The notes: a model not told the origin generated them from the letters alone. A DNA stretch of 9,128 nucleotides from Coriobacteriaceae bacterium (GCA_019420325.1 JAHZHK010000019.1:1-9128); one strand, 5' to 3'; shown: positions 1 through 6,204, numbered from the stretch's first letter. Translations and numbers: made by a program.

Positions 1-1117
1 AGATGAGGTAGATGAAGAAGGGGCCTCCCAGAAACGCCATGAGGATGCCCACGGCCAACTCGTAGGGAGCAAACAGCGTGCGCGCCAAAAGATCGCACGC
101 GCACACGAACGCGGCTCCGCCAAACATGCTCACAGGCATCAAGAAGCGCAGGTCATTGCCTGTTATAAGGCGCACCACATGAGGAACGATGAGTCCCACG
201 AAGCCAAGAAGGCCCGCAAAGCTCACCGCCGCACCCGCAAGCAACGCCGCCACGGCGAGCATGCCGAGACGCACCGCACGCACGTTCATGCCCACACCCT
301 GCGCCACCGCGTCACCGGTAAGCATGACATTGAGCGCACGCGATCCAAGCAGGGCAACCGCGAGCCCCACCACGATGCACGCCGCCGGCCACACGAGGTC
401 CACCATGCGCACACCCGCCAAGCCGCCCACAAGAAACGTGCTCGCGCCCACGTAAGCGTCCGGGTTCACGATGAGCACGGTGTTCATGCCCGCGCCGAAC
501 ACCGCTGTGGCCGCCATGCCCACGAGCACGATGGTCATGCGCGATCCGTCGGCAACAGAGGCCACCGCAAACACGAGGAGCGCCGTAAGCAGCGCGCCGC
601 CAAACGCGGCCGCCGGCAAGGCTGCGGCGACATTGGGCAAAAGAGCGCTCGCCAAGAGCACCGCCAGGCCCGCGCCGGAGTTGATGCCAAGCACGTTTGG
701 GCTGGCCAGGGGGTTGTTGAGCACCGTCTGCGTGATGCAGCCCGAAACCGCCAGGGCGGCGCCGGCCAACACACCCGCAAGCATGCGCGGCAGGCGCACA
801 TGCTCCACGATATTGGCAGCCGCGGGGGTGGAGGTCTGGCCGCCCGTCAAAACGGCGAGCACATCGGCCAACGAGACGTTCGTCGAGCCGAGCATGACCG
901 CGGCAAGCGCGGCAACAAGGCAGAGCACGGCCGAGACGACAAGCACGATGCGGCCCCGACGCTCGGATGCATGCGCACGATACGAGCTCGCGGGTGCCGC
1001 AGGCGAACAGGCGGGGGCGGGGGCGCCCGCGCCCAGTCCCTCGCCTGCCGCCGAAGTCCCGCCGTCAGCGCTCGCCGCAGCCACGCCCGTAAGCTGCCCC
1101 TCCTTACGCGCAGACAT
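1..1117 (-). CDS. FecCD-family ABC transporter permease (C-terminal end cut off by window)
   Basis: Membrane permease of an iron-siderophore/heme/vitamin B12 type ABC importer; it would form the homodimeric channel fed by the receptor encoded just upstream. About 372 codons are open from ATG 1117 to the window edge without a stop. The visible end (GGPFFIYLI) matches the usual FecCD C-terminus, so only a few residues are missing. Family hallmarks are RLPRMLAGVLAGAALAVSG followed by NNPLASPNVLGINSGAGL, then repeated hydrophobic helices and GFVGLIVPHVVRL near the C-terminus. The first 55 or so residues are an Ala/Gly/Pro-rich extension before the first helix, longer than usual. The start overlaps the receptor gene by 14 bp, implying translational coupling. 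An alternative GTG start at 1084 lies 14 nt after an AAGGAGG that begins inside the receptor's stop codon (TAAGGAGG); ATG 1117 has only a weak ribosome site. Family is secure; substrate is unknown. Confidence 0.93.
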   Translation of the reverse strand, partial: MSARKEGQLTGVAAASADGGTSAAGEGLGAGAPAPACSPAAPASSYRAHASERRGRIVLVVSAVLCLVAALAAVMLGSTNVSLADVLAVLTGGQTSTPAAANIVEHVRLPRMLAGVLAGAALAVSGCITQTVLNNPLASPNVLGINSGAGLAVLLASALLPNVAAALPAAAFGGALLTALLVFAVASVADGSRMTIVLVGMAATAVFGAGMNTVLIVNPDAYVGASTFLVGGLAGVRMVDLVWPAACIVVGLAVALLGSRALNVMLTGDAVAQGVGMNVRAVRLGMLAVAALLAGAAVSFAGLLGFVGLIVPHVVRLITGNDLRFLMPVSMFGGAAFVCACDLLARTLFAPYELAVGILMAFLGGPFFIYLI

Positions 1118-2264
1118 CGTCGCCGTAGAGGTTCTTCGCCATCGTGCGGTACATTTCGTCCCACGCCTCAAGCGGCTTGTACTGGAAAAGCTCAGGATCG
1201 AGCGTGATGAATCGGCCCTCGCTCACCGCCGTAAGTCCGGCCCATGCGGGGTTGTCCTCGGTCTGCTCCTTGAGAGCGCGCTCGGCAGACTCGGGGTCGT
1301 TGCCCATGGCCATGACGAAGATGAACTTCGGATCGAGCGCCACCACACTCTCCAGCGAATAGTCTTTGAGCAGGCTCGGGTTCTGGTCGGCAAGGTTCAC
1401 GGCGCCCAGATCAGCGGCGGCAGCACCAGACTGCGTAGACGAGTTGAGCACGCGCGTGCCGCCGGAGTACGTCGTCATGATGAGGCAGGTAGGCACCTCC
1501 TCGCCCGATTCACTGCGGGCCTGAGCGGCAGCAGCGAGCACTTCGTCGATACGATCGCGCGTGGCAAGACCGTTCTCGTGGTACAGGTCGTAGCGACCAG
1601 TGAGATCGCAGCAAGCGCGGAGCATGCGCAGATAATCGCCGAAGAGGGTGACCTTGAAGGTGAGCACGGGAACGCCGGCAGAGGAAAGGGGCTCTACCAG
1701 GTCCGTCTGGCTCGACTGACCACCGCGGCCGGCGGAAGCGGCGCTCATAATGACGAGCGTGGGGTCAAGCGCGAGGATCTGCTCGAGGTTGGGGGCTGTG
1801 AAGTCGCCCACAGAGGCAATGGCGTCGGCGCCGTCGAGCTCGTAGTCGGCCAGGGCGTCTGCCGTCGTGCCCACAAGCGATCCGCCGGCAAGCTGCCAGG
1901 TTTTGGCGAAGCTACCCATGCACACCACGACGCGCTCGAGCGAGGACACCGCGACCTCGCGGCCCGCGTCGTCAGTCAGCGTGACGGGGAAGGCGACCTC
2001 GGCAGCCTCGGTAGGCACATCGTCGGCACCCTCGGGCACCGCCACATGCTCGGCCACCTCGCCGGTCGAGGCGGCATCGGTGCTCGCAGGACGACCGGAA
2101 GCGGCATCGGCGGGCTTGTCGGCGGCAGGCGCCCCGTCAGCCCAGGCAGGAGCGACAATACCAAGGCCAGCAAACACGAGGGCAACACCGCCCAGGGCGC
2201 ATGCCTCGCGGCGGGACAGGCTGCGTGCAGAGTCGGCGTTGCGATAGCAAGAAACACGATTCAT
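1104..2264 (-). CDS. ABC transporter substrate-binding protein, iron/heme/corrinoid type (Peripla_BP_2)
   Basis: Extracytoplasmic receptor that would deliver ligand to the overlapping FecCD permease. ATG 2264 is chosen because AAAGGA lies 8 nt upstream; ATG 2273 is in frame but has no ribosome site. The protein is 386 residues. Residues 1-42 form a signal sequence with a twin arginine (SRREACALGG, R18-R19), a hydrophobic stretch and AWA-D as a likely signal peptidase I site. Residues 43-90 are a low-complexity Ala/Asp/Pro/Thr linker. From about 92 the fold is typical of the family: VTLTDDAGREV, then LERVVVCMGSF, SVGDFTAPNLEQILALDPTLVI, LLKDYSLESVVALDPKFIF and the closing AWDEMYRTMAKNLYG. No lipobox cysteine is visible, which is unusual for a Gram-positive receptor; it may be held by an uncleaved signal or released. 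Ligand cannot be read from sequence; the neighbouring radical SAM gene favours an iron-porphyrin or related tetrapyrrole. Confidence 0.92.
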   Translation of the reverse strand: MNRVSCYRNADSARSLSRREACALGGVALVFAGLGIVAPAWADGAPAADKPADAASGRPASTDAASTGEVAEHVAVPEGADDVPTEAAEVAFPVTLTDDAGREVAVSSLERVVVCMGSFAKTWQLAGGSLVGTTADALADYELDGADAIASVGDFTAPNLEQILALDPTLVIMSAASAGRGGQSSQTDLVEPLSSAGVPVLTFKVTLFGDYLRMLRACCDLTGRYDLYHENGLATRDRIDEVLAAAAQARSESGEEVPTCLIMTTYSGGTRVLNSSTQSGAAAADLGAVNLADQNPSLLKDYSLESVVALDPKFIFVMAMGNDPESAERALKEQTEDNPAWAGLTAVSEGRFITLDPELFQYKPLEAWDEMYRTMAKNLYGDDVCA

Positions 2265-2329
2265 GGGAGACATCCTTTCGATAGCGACAAAAACGCCAGT
2301 TACCAAGCAGGAGCGAGACGGAACACAGC

Positions 2330-2360
2330 AAAAACGTCGCGTGCCACAGAGGGGGCGACG
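2330..2360 (-). terminator. Hairpin plus T-run between radical SAM and receptor genes (possible attenuator)
   Basis: On the transcribed minus strand CGTCGC (2360-2355) pairs perfectly with GCGACG (2340-2335) across a 14-nt loop and is followed at once by five T residues (2334-2330). This has the form of a weak intrinsic terminator in the 176-bp gap between the radical SAM stop and the receptor start. I see no convincing promoter between it and the receptor start, so partial termination that lowers transporter expression relative to the enzyme is more likely than a true operon end. The stem is only 6 bp, so chance is possible. Confidence 0.35.
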
Positions 2361-2440
2361 ACGAGATGCGACAGAGGCGCTGCAGACCAGGAAGCCCACC
2401 TCGAGGCACACCGAGGGCAGCGAAAACCTTGCCGCCTTCC

Positions 2441-3442
2441 CTACTCCACTACGATCGCGCGACCGTGCGCGCAATAGTCGTCCTGCGCCATGAAGTCGCC
2501 GTCGTGGTAGTAGGCCGCACGGGCGCGGCACCCGCCGCAACCGGCGCGGAAGTCGCACGTGCCGCAGGAGCCGCCGTACTCGCGCGTGCGCAGGCGCTCG
2601 AACACCGGGCTCGTCTTCCAAATCTCGTCGAAGGGCTGCTCACGCACGTTGCCGGCCTCCTCGGTCATATAGGCGCACGGGCGCACAACGCCTTCGGGGC
2701 TCACGATGCAGTACGTGAGACCCGCCAGGCAGCCGCGCTCGAAACGCGTCTTGACGCCCAGCTGCTCGGCCACACGCGTGAACTGCGGAGCGCACGTGGG
2801 CTTGACGTCGATGGAAACTTCGGCCTGCTTGGCCATGATCTGGCGCAGCAGGCGCTCATTGGCCGCAACTTTGAGCGATGTGTCGTTGATGTACTTGCCG
2901 CGCCCCACCGGGATGAGGAAGAAGATGTAGTGAGCGATGGCGCCGTGCTCAACGGCGAAGTCGGTGATGTCGCACACCTCGTGCTCGTTCCAGTCGAGCA
3001 CCGTGGTGTGAATCTGGAACGGCAGGCCCACCTCGCGACAGGCGCGCATGCCGGCCACCGTGGCGTCCCATGCGCCCTCAAGACCGCGGAAGGAATCGTG
3101 CTTGGCTCGGTCGAGGCTGTCGAGGCTGATGCCCATGGCACAGGCACCGCACTCTTTGAGGCGGCCTGCCACCTCGGGCGTGATGAGCGTGCCGTTGGTA
3201 CCGAACACCGGGTGCAGGCCCTTGCTCGCCGCATAAGCCACGAGGTCATAGATGTCGGGGCGCATGAGCGGCTCACCGCCGGAGAAAATCATGATTTTGA
3301 AGCCTGCAGCGGCGATCTGGTCGATAAGCGTGCGGGCCTCGTCGGTCGTGAGCTCGTTTGCGCACGCGTCGGGGCGCGCATCCTGGTAGCAATGCTTGCA
3401 GGTGAGGTTGCACTTGTTGGTGGTCATCCAGGATACGATCAT
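2441..3442 (-). CDS. Radical SAM/SPASM protein, NirJ2/AhbD-like (heme-pathway type)
   Basis: Radical S-adenosylmethionine enzyme of 333 residues. ATG 3442 is chosen because AAGGAG sits 6 nt upstream and translation then begins MIVSWMTTNKCN, the usual start of this subfamily; an in-frame start nine codons upstream adds nothing. The radical SAM cluster motif CxxxCxxC is C11-C15-C18, followed by the SAM-binding GGEP (in IMIFSGGEPLMRPDIYDL) and FGTNGTLIT. The C-terminus is SPASM-like: C245/C256 in an SPEGVVRPC context, then C293-x2-C296-x5-C302-x2-C305 and C324, enough for auxiliary iron-sulfur cluster(s). The sequence strongly recalls NirJ1/NirJ2 and AhbC/AhbD proteins, which remove side chains from siroheme-derived iron porphyrins; AhbD makes heme from Fe-coproporphyrin III. 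Exact reaction is inferred. It lies between a MerR regulator and a FecCD-type importer, with no other heme-synthesis gene in view. Confidence 0.9.
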   Translation of the reverse strand: MIVSWMTTNKCNLTCKHCYQDARPDACANELTTDEARTLIDQIAAAGFKIMIFSGGEPLMRPDIYDLVAYAASKGLHPVFGTNGTLITPEVAGRLKECGACAMGISLDSLDRAKHDSFRGLEGAWDATVAGMRACREVGLPFQIHTTVLDWNEHEVCDITDFAVEHGAIAHYIFFLIPVGRGKYINDTSLKVAANERLLRQIMAKQAEVSIDVKPTCAPQFTRVAEQLGVKTRFERGCLAGLTYCIVSPEGVVRPCAYMTEEAGNVREQPFDEIWKTSPVFERLRTREYGGSCGTCDFRAGCGGCRARAAYYHDGDFMAQDDYCAHGRAIVVE

Positions 3443-3523
3443 GACAATCTCCTTCCCACGTGCCTGCAAGACACGCGGTAGCTGGTAGGACGGTTGGTTG
3501 TTTGATTGCTTATTGATTGGGGC

Positions 3524-3578
3524 GGACCAGAATCAGACGAGCCAGAATCAGGCAATCCACAGCCAGGCAATCTGGTCC
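3524..3578 (-). repeat. Three 15-bp-period direct repeats inside a 7-bp dyad, upstream of the radical SAM gene
   Basis: The 164-bp gap between the MerR stop and the radical SAM start contains three adjacent 15-bp units (3558-3572, 3543-3557, 3528-3542 on the minus strand). Units 1 and 2 share GATTGCCTG, and units 2 and 3 share CTGATTCTGG in the same phase. The block is enclosed by GGACCAG and CTGGTCC (3524-3530 and 3572-3578). Its place just ahead of the enzyme and transporter genes suggests regulator binding sites, for instance for the adjacent MerR protein, or an RNA hairpin that controls downstream genes. No clear promoter hexamers are visible here. Function is inference; the repeat structure is directly visible. 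Confidence 0.6.
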
Positions 3579-3606
3579 ATCAGACTCTTTCCGCTAGGGC
3601 ATTGGG

Positions 3607-4365
3607 TTATTTGGCAGCGTCATCGCCCCCGCAGGCCTCGACAAGCTGGTCGAGGTAGGCATTCATCTCGCGACGCATACCACCGAAGCCCTCGCCGTGC
3701 GAGAACTCGAATGAGGCGGACATGTCTTCAAGCAAGGAGAAGCGCTCTTCGGCCGGTCGTCCCTCGTCGGCCTTGCGCAGAGCCACGACTTTACGGGCAA
3801 GCTCGACGCTGCGCGCGGAGTCAAAGGGCTCGCGGCGGCGCATGAGAGCGACCGCTTCGGCGATGACCTCGTGCCAAGCGGCGATGACGCAGCGACGGCC
3901 TTCGTCGGCGTCGTGAGGCGCATCCGCCTCGATGCTGCGAGCCATCGCCTGCCAGTCGGGCTGAGTGCCACTGGCACGGCTGGTGTCGAGGGCTGCCTGA
4001 CGCATACCGCTCAGGACAGCATGGCGGTGCAGCAGCTCGGTGAAGTCCTGCTCGGTTTTGAGGATGGCCTGGGAGAACACGTCGTCGACGCTCTTTTCAC
4101 CCAGCTCCTGCGCCACAAACTGGCGAATCTGGCCCAGAGAAAGCCCCGCGTACTTGAGGCAGAGCACGCAGTAGAGCCTATCGAGGTCTTCAGAAGTATA
4201 GAGACGCTGGTTGTGAGGCCCCTTCGCACTCGGCGAGAGGATGCCCTGCTGGTCGTAATACTGCACGCTGCGCACCGTGACACCGGCACGCTGCGCCATC
4301 TCTCCCACCGTCATATAGCCCGACGTGGTCGAAGCCGTCTCTCCCATTCCCTGTCCTTCTCCCAT
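3607..4365 (-). CDS. MerR-family transcriptional regulator
   Basis: DNA-binding regulator of up to 252 residues. The N-terminal winged helix-turn-helix is classic MerR: MTVGEMAQRAGVTVRSVQYY, then DQQGILSPSAKG, NQRLYTSEDLDRLY and the LSLGQIRQFV segment, covering about residues 18-87. Residues 88-252 are a long helical region that includes DFTELLHRHAVLSGMRQAAL and ends in GGDDAAK; no cysteine-based metal site of the MerR/ZntR kind is visible, so the effector is unknown. Start choice is uncertain: ATG 4365 has GGAGA 7 nt upstream, while ATG 4347 (M7) has AGGA 6 nt upstream, and the extra residues are not part of the fold. It is the first gene of the same-strand group that continues with the radical SAM enzyme and importer, so it probably regulates them and perhaps itself. 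A candidate promoter lies at 4418-4446. Confidence 0.9.
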   Translation of the reverse strand: MGEGQGMGETASTTSGYMTVGEMAQRAGVTVRSVQYYDQQGILSPSAKGPHNQRLYTSEDLDRLYCVLCLKYAGLSLGQIRQFVAQELGEKSVDDVFSQAILKTEQDFTELLHRHAVLSGMRQAALDTSRASGTQPDWQAMARSIEADAPHDADEGRRCVIAAWHEVIAEAVALMRRREPFDSARSVELARKVVALRKADEGRPAEERFSLLEDMSASFEFSHGEGFGGMRREMNAYLDQLVEACGGDDAAK

Positions 4366-4396
4366 GGCTCCTTCTCCATGACATAAGGATGCCCCA

Positions 4397-4446
4397 TGAC
4401 GCTACGTCACCGTCAATAACATATGGCGGTTGTTGCGAAATCGCAA
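4397..4446 (-). promoter_or_regulatory. Candidate promoter and two operator-like dyads for the merR gene
   Basis: On the minus strand TTGCGA (4446-4441) and TATGTT (4423-4418) are separated by 17 bp, each with four of six matches to sigma-70-type hexamers. The -35 lies inside a perfect dyad TTGCGATTTCGCAA (4433-4446). Just downstream of the -10 is a second dyad, TGACG-TAG-CGTCA (4397-4409). The region is AT-richer than its surroundings and lies 50-80 bp upstream of the MerR start. Dyads over the -35 and start region suit autoregulation, although a MerR activator site normally has a 19-20-bp spacer, which is not seen. Prediction by eye only. Confidence 0.4.
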
Positions 4447-4528
4447 TTAAGGAGAGCAGGCAGGTCGGGAGGCCAAAGACGCGCGCAAGAAGGCGGGTTG
4501 GGAGGCGCATCGAGCGCCCCCTGCTTGG

Positions 4529-4619
4529 AATTTAACATACATCTCGCCAGTCGAGATGTATGTTAAATTATCAAAACCCCAGTTGGCGCGTTTTTAGAAA
4601 TCCTGAAATGTATGTTAAT
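4529..4619 (-). repeat. Left copy of the inverted AT-rich element (18-bp-arm palindrome plus half-site)
   Basis: Read on the minus strand from 4619: a half-site ATTAACATACATTTC, a conserved core CGCCAACTGG (4589-4580), then a perfect palindrome with 18-bp arms (4529-4546 and 4552-4569) and a 5-nt loop. It begins about 35 bp downstream of the nuclease-like gene stop. It matches the right copy (5849-5941) without gaps at roughly 68 of 86 positions counted by hand, in opposite orientation. Many of the differences lie in the palindrome, where both arms changed together and pairing is kept. No T-run follows, so it is not a normal terminator. Confidence 0.9.
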
Positions 4620-4653
4620 TGTCGAGTGAGAGCAGCGTGCAGCCATCGCCTAC

Positions 4654-5808
4654 CTAAATATCCATCACCGTCGTGACAATCTCGCGGGGATGTCCGAGGC
4701 GGGCAAGCTGGTCGGCGATTTGGCGGGCGTAGGCATCGCCGTGCTCCCAGGGAAGAACCGACCAGATGATGCGCTGACGCTCGCGCTGCAGCACAGGCAT
4801 GCTGACGAGCGCCTTGAGCTCGTCGAAGCGGCCATCCTCGATGTGATCGAGCTCCTCGGCAATGAGAACTGCCTCGAGCATGACGGCGTCGAGGCCACCC
4901 TGCTGGAAAAGGTCCTCCGAGGTCACCGGCAACACGACGCGTCCCATTGCGGCAAGCTCGCGATTGCGGCGCAGGTCATCGAGGTACTTCGCGCGAACAC
5001 TGGCCGCATCGGTGCCAGCCCGCTGACCATCGGCCGTCTCCCCCACCGCGAAATGCACATGCCCGTCGTAGTTGAAGCCGACGTGCGTCCCCACAAGCTC
5101 GATGTCAGGCACGCGGGAATCCTTGCAGCCCAGCGACACAAGCTCGGGTGCGGTGAGCTGGCGCCTGTTGAGCGCCACGTCGCCCAAACCGTAGCCACCC
5201 TCGCTCATGGGCAGCAACGCAAGCGCAGCCACGATGGCCTCCATGGGCGACCACGCGCTGTCCCTCACAAGCGCCAAAGCCTGCTTGGCCTTTTGAGCGC
5301 CGCGAATCCTACCTGCATACTCAATGAAATCGCTGATGCGCCCCACGTTCGTCGCAGGCTGTACGCCAAAAGCCACATCGCCACAGCGGGGATTGCGTGC
5401 GTCGCGGGTATAGGTGCCGCAGAGCTCGTAGCCCAGCAGCACGAGGGCCATGGGCGTCATGTACGTAGCCGCCTCAACAAAGGCAAGCTCAGGGCAGCTG
5501 GCCGCGATACCCTCATCAAGCTCGACAAACGACAGCGCGGGCAAATTCTGCGAGTACACCGTGCTCGTGGCGAACCGCGCCTGCAGGCGAGTTTCGGCGC
5601 TGGGAACGGCAACGGCGAGGGGATGGTCCGTATCGGGCGCAGCGTCGAGACCGAGTGCGTCGAGCGGCAGCAACCTGGTAGTCCAGCGAACCTGCGGGTC
5701 AGGATTGGGAGCGAAGAGGTCGCAGCGCTCGAAAGGCAGCGCTTTATGTGCCGCACGCGCACGGCGCAGGGCACGCAATCCGCTCAACTTGTTGACTGCC
5801 AGGTGCAT
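4654..5808 (-). CDS. AbiEi-like/DUF559-type protein with Vsr-like nuclease fold (putative)
   Basis: Protein of 384 residues starting at ATG 5808, with GGGGAGG 6 nt upstream. I do not recognise a named gene. The layout resembles the coriobacterial and actinobacterial proteins related to AbiEi antitoxins with a C-terminal Vsr/DUF559 (PD-(D/E)XK-like) domain. An N-terminal/middle region carries a SCPELAFVEAA segment (104-114) and LLGYELCGTY (124-133). It is followed by SPME (187-190), DIEL (235-238), VGFNYDG (243-249), and KYLDDLRRNRELAAMGRVVL (274-293) ahead of PVTSEDLF. In relatives the VGFNYDG position is normally VEYDG-like, so the expected acidic residue appears replaced by Asn246, and nuclease activity may be lost or altered. 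No AbiEii-type nucleotidyltransferase toxin is adjacent. The gene stands alone between two inverted copies of a palindromic element, which suggests autoregulation or element-associated mobility. Coding status is secure; function is not. Confidence 0.75.
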   Translation of the reverse strand: MHLAVNKLSGLRALRRARAAHKALPFERCDLFAPNPDPQVRWTTRLLPLDALGLDAAPDTDHPLAVAVPSAETRLQARFATSTVYSQNLPALSFVELDEGIAASCPELAFVEAATYMTPMALVLLGYELCGTYTRDARNPRCGDVAFGVQPATNVGRISDFIEYAGRIRGAQKAKQALALVRDSAWSPMEAIVAALALLPMSEGGYGLGDVALNRRQLTAPELVSLGCKDSRVPDIELVGTHVGFNYDGHVHFAVGETADGQRAGTDAASVRAKYLDDLRRNRELAAMGRVVLPVTSEDLFQQGGLDAVMLEAVLIAEELDHIEDGRFDELKALVSMPVLQRERQRIIWSVLPWEHGDAYARQIADQLARLGHPREIVTTVMDI

Positions 5809-5848
5809 GAGGGGCCTCCCCGCTCGTATATCCTATCGATGCGGTAAG

Positions 5849-5941
5849 ATTAACATACATTTCGGGATTTTAAAAATCACGCCAACTGGTATTTTGTTGA
5901 AATAACATACATTTCAACCCATGAAATGTATGTTATTTCAA
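5849..5941 (+). repeat. Right copy of the inverted AT-rich element (20-bp-arm palindrome plus half-site)
   Basis: Read on the plus strand: half-site ATTAACATACATTTC (from 5849), core CGCCAACTGG (5880-5889), then a perfect palindrome with 20-bp arms (5897-5916 and 5922-5941) and the 5-nt loop ACCCA. It ends about 40 bp upstream of the nuclease-like gene start, so it covers the gene's probable promoter; I cannot pick out convincing -35/-10 hexamers in it. It is the inverted partner of 4529-4619, and the two copies place their palindromes outward and half-sites inward around the gene. Its AT-richness contrasts sharply with the flanking DNA. Confidence 0.9.
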
Positions 5942-6056
5942 GCCAGCACAGAAGAAGTCGGGTGATTTGTCGCCGTTTAAGGCCCGTCTATGCCGCCGCC
6001 CCGCTCAGGCCGTGCGCAACCCAAAAACGTCGGGCATGATGACCCCATACAACCAT

Positions 6057-6164
6057 GCGCACCCGCATGTCACCGTTCCGCACGCCCGCATGGTCACGTG
6101 CGAACCACGCGCGTGCAACAAAGTGCACCCCTCATGTCACCGTTGTGCGAGTGCGCAAACCACG
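6057..6164. repeat. Two imperfect direct repeats about 66 bp apart in the gap 5942-6204
   Basis: The blocks at 6057-6109 and 6123-6164 share GCACCC, then CATGTCACCGTT, and end in AACCACG, differing by small insertions and substitutions. A third partial match, CATGGTCACGTGCG, lies inside the first block. The 263-bp gap between the nuclease-like gene's upstream element and the BASS gene stop contains no gene I can support. A weak 6-bp hairpin (6176-6201) just after the BASS stop has no T-run, so I do not call it a terminator. The repeats may be regulator sites or an old local duplication. Confidence 0.5.
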
Positions 6165-6204
6165 GGCCTACAAGCCACCGCCAGAACCCGTCAACGCGGT
6201 GTTC

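Noticed and set aside
471..2477. Plus-strand open frame of 668 codons
   Set aside because: It is antisense to the permease and receptor genes, runs across their overlap, and has the Arg/His/Ala-rich make-up of a GC-rich shadow frame. The minus-strand products match known families from end to end.
2265..2621. N-terminal extension of the receptor frame to 2621
   Set aside because: The extra residues are out-of-frame reading of the radical SAM gene's 3' end and the intergenic gap. A ribosome site and signal sequence place the start at 2264.
3524..3578. CRISPR-like short array
   Set aside because: Units are only 15 bp, directly adjacent, degenerate, and without spacers or cas genes.
4529..4569. 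Left palindrome as an ordinary rho-independent terminator for the nuclease-like gene
   Set aside because: Arms are AT-rich, no T-run follows on either strand, and a homologous palindrome sits upstream of the same gene, where a terminator would make no sense.
4690..5847. Plus-strand open frame of 385 codons over the nuclease-like gene
   Set aside because: Antisense shadow. The minus frame has a clear ribosome site (GGGGAGG) and recognisable domain motifs; the plus frame has neither.
4529..5941. Transposon or invertible segment with terminal inverted repeats
   Set aside because: No target-site duplication is visible outside the repeats, there is no transposase or invertase gene, and the arms differ too much for site-specific inversion by identical sites. 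Mobility by a hairpin-processing route is kept only as a hypothesis.
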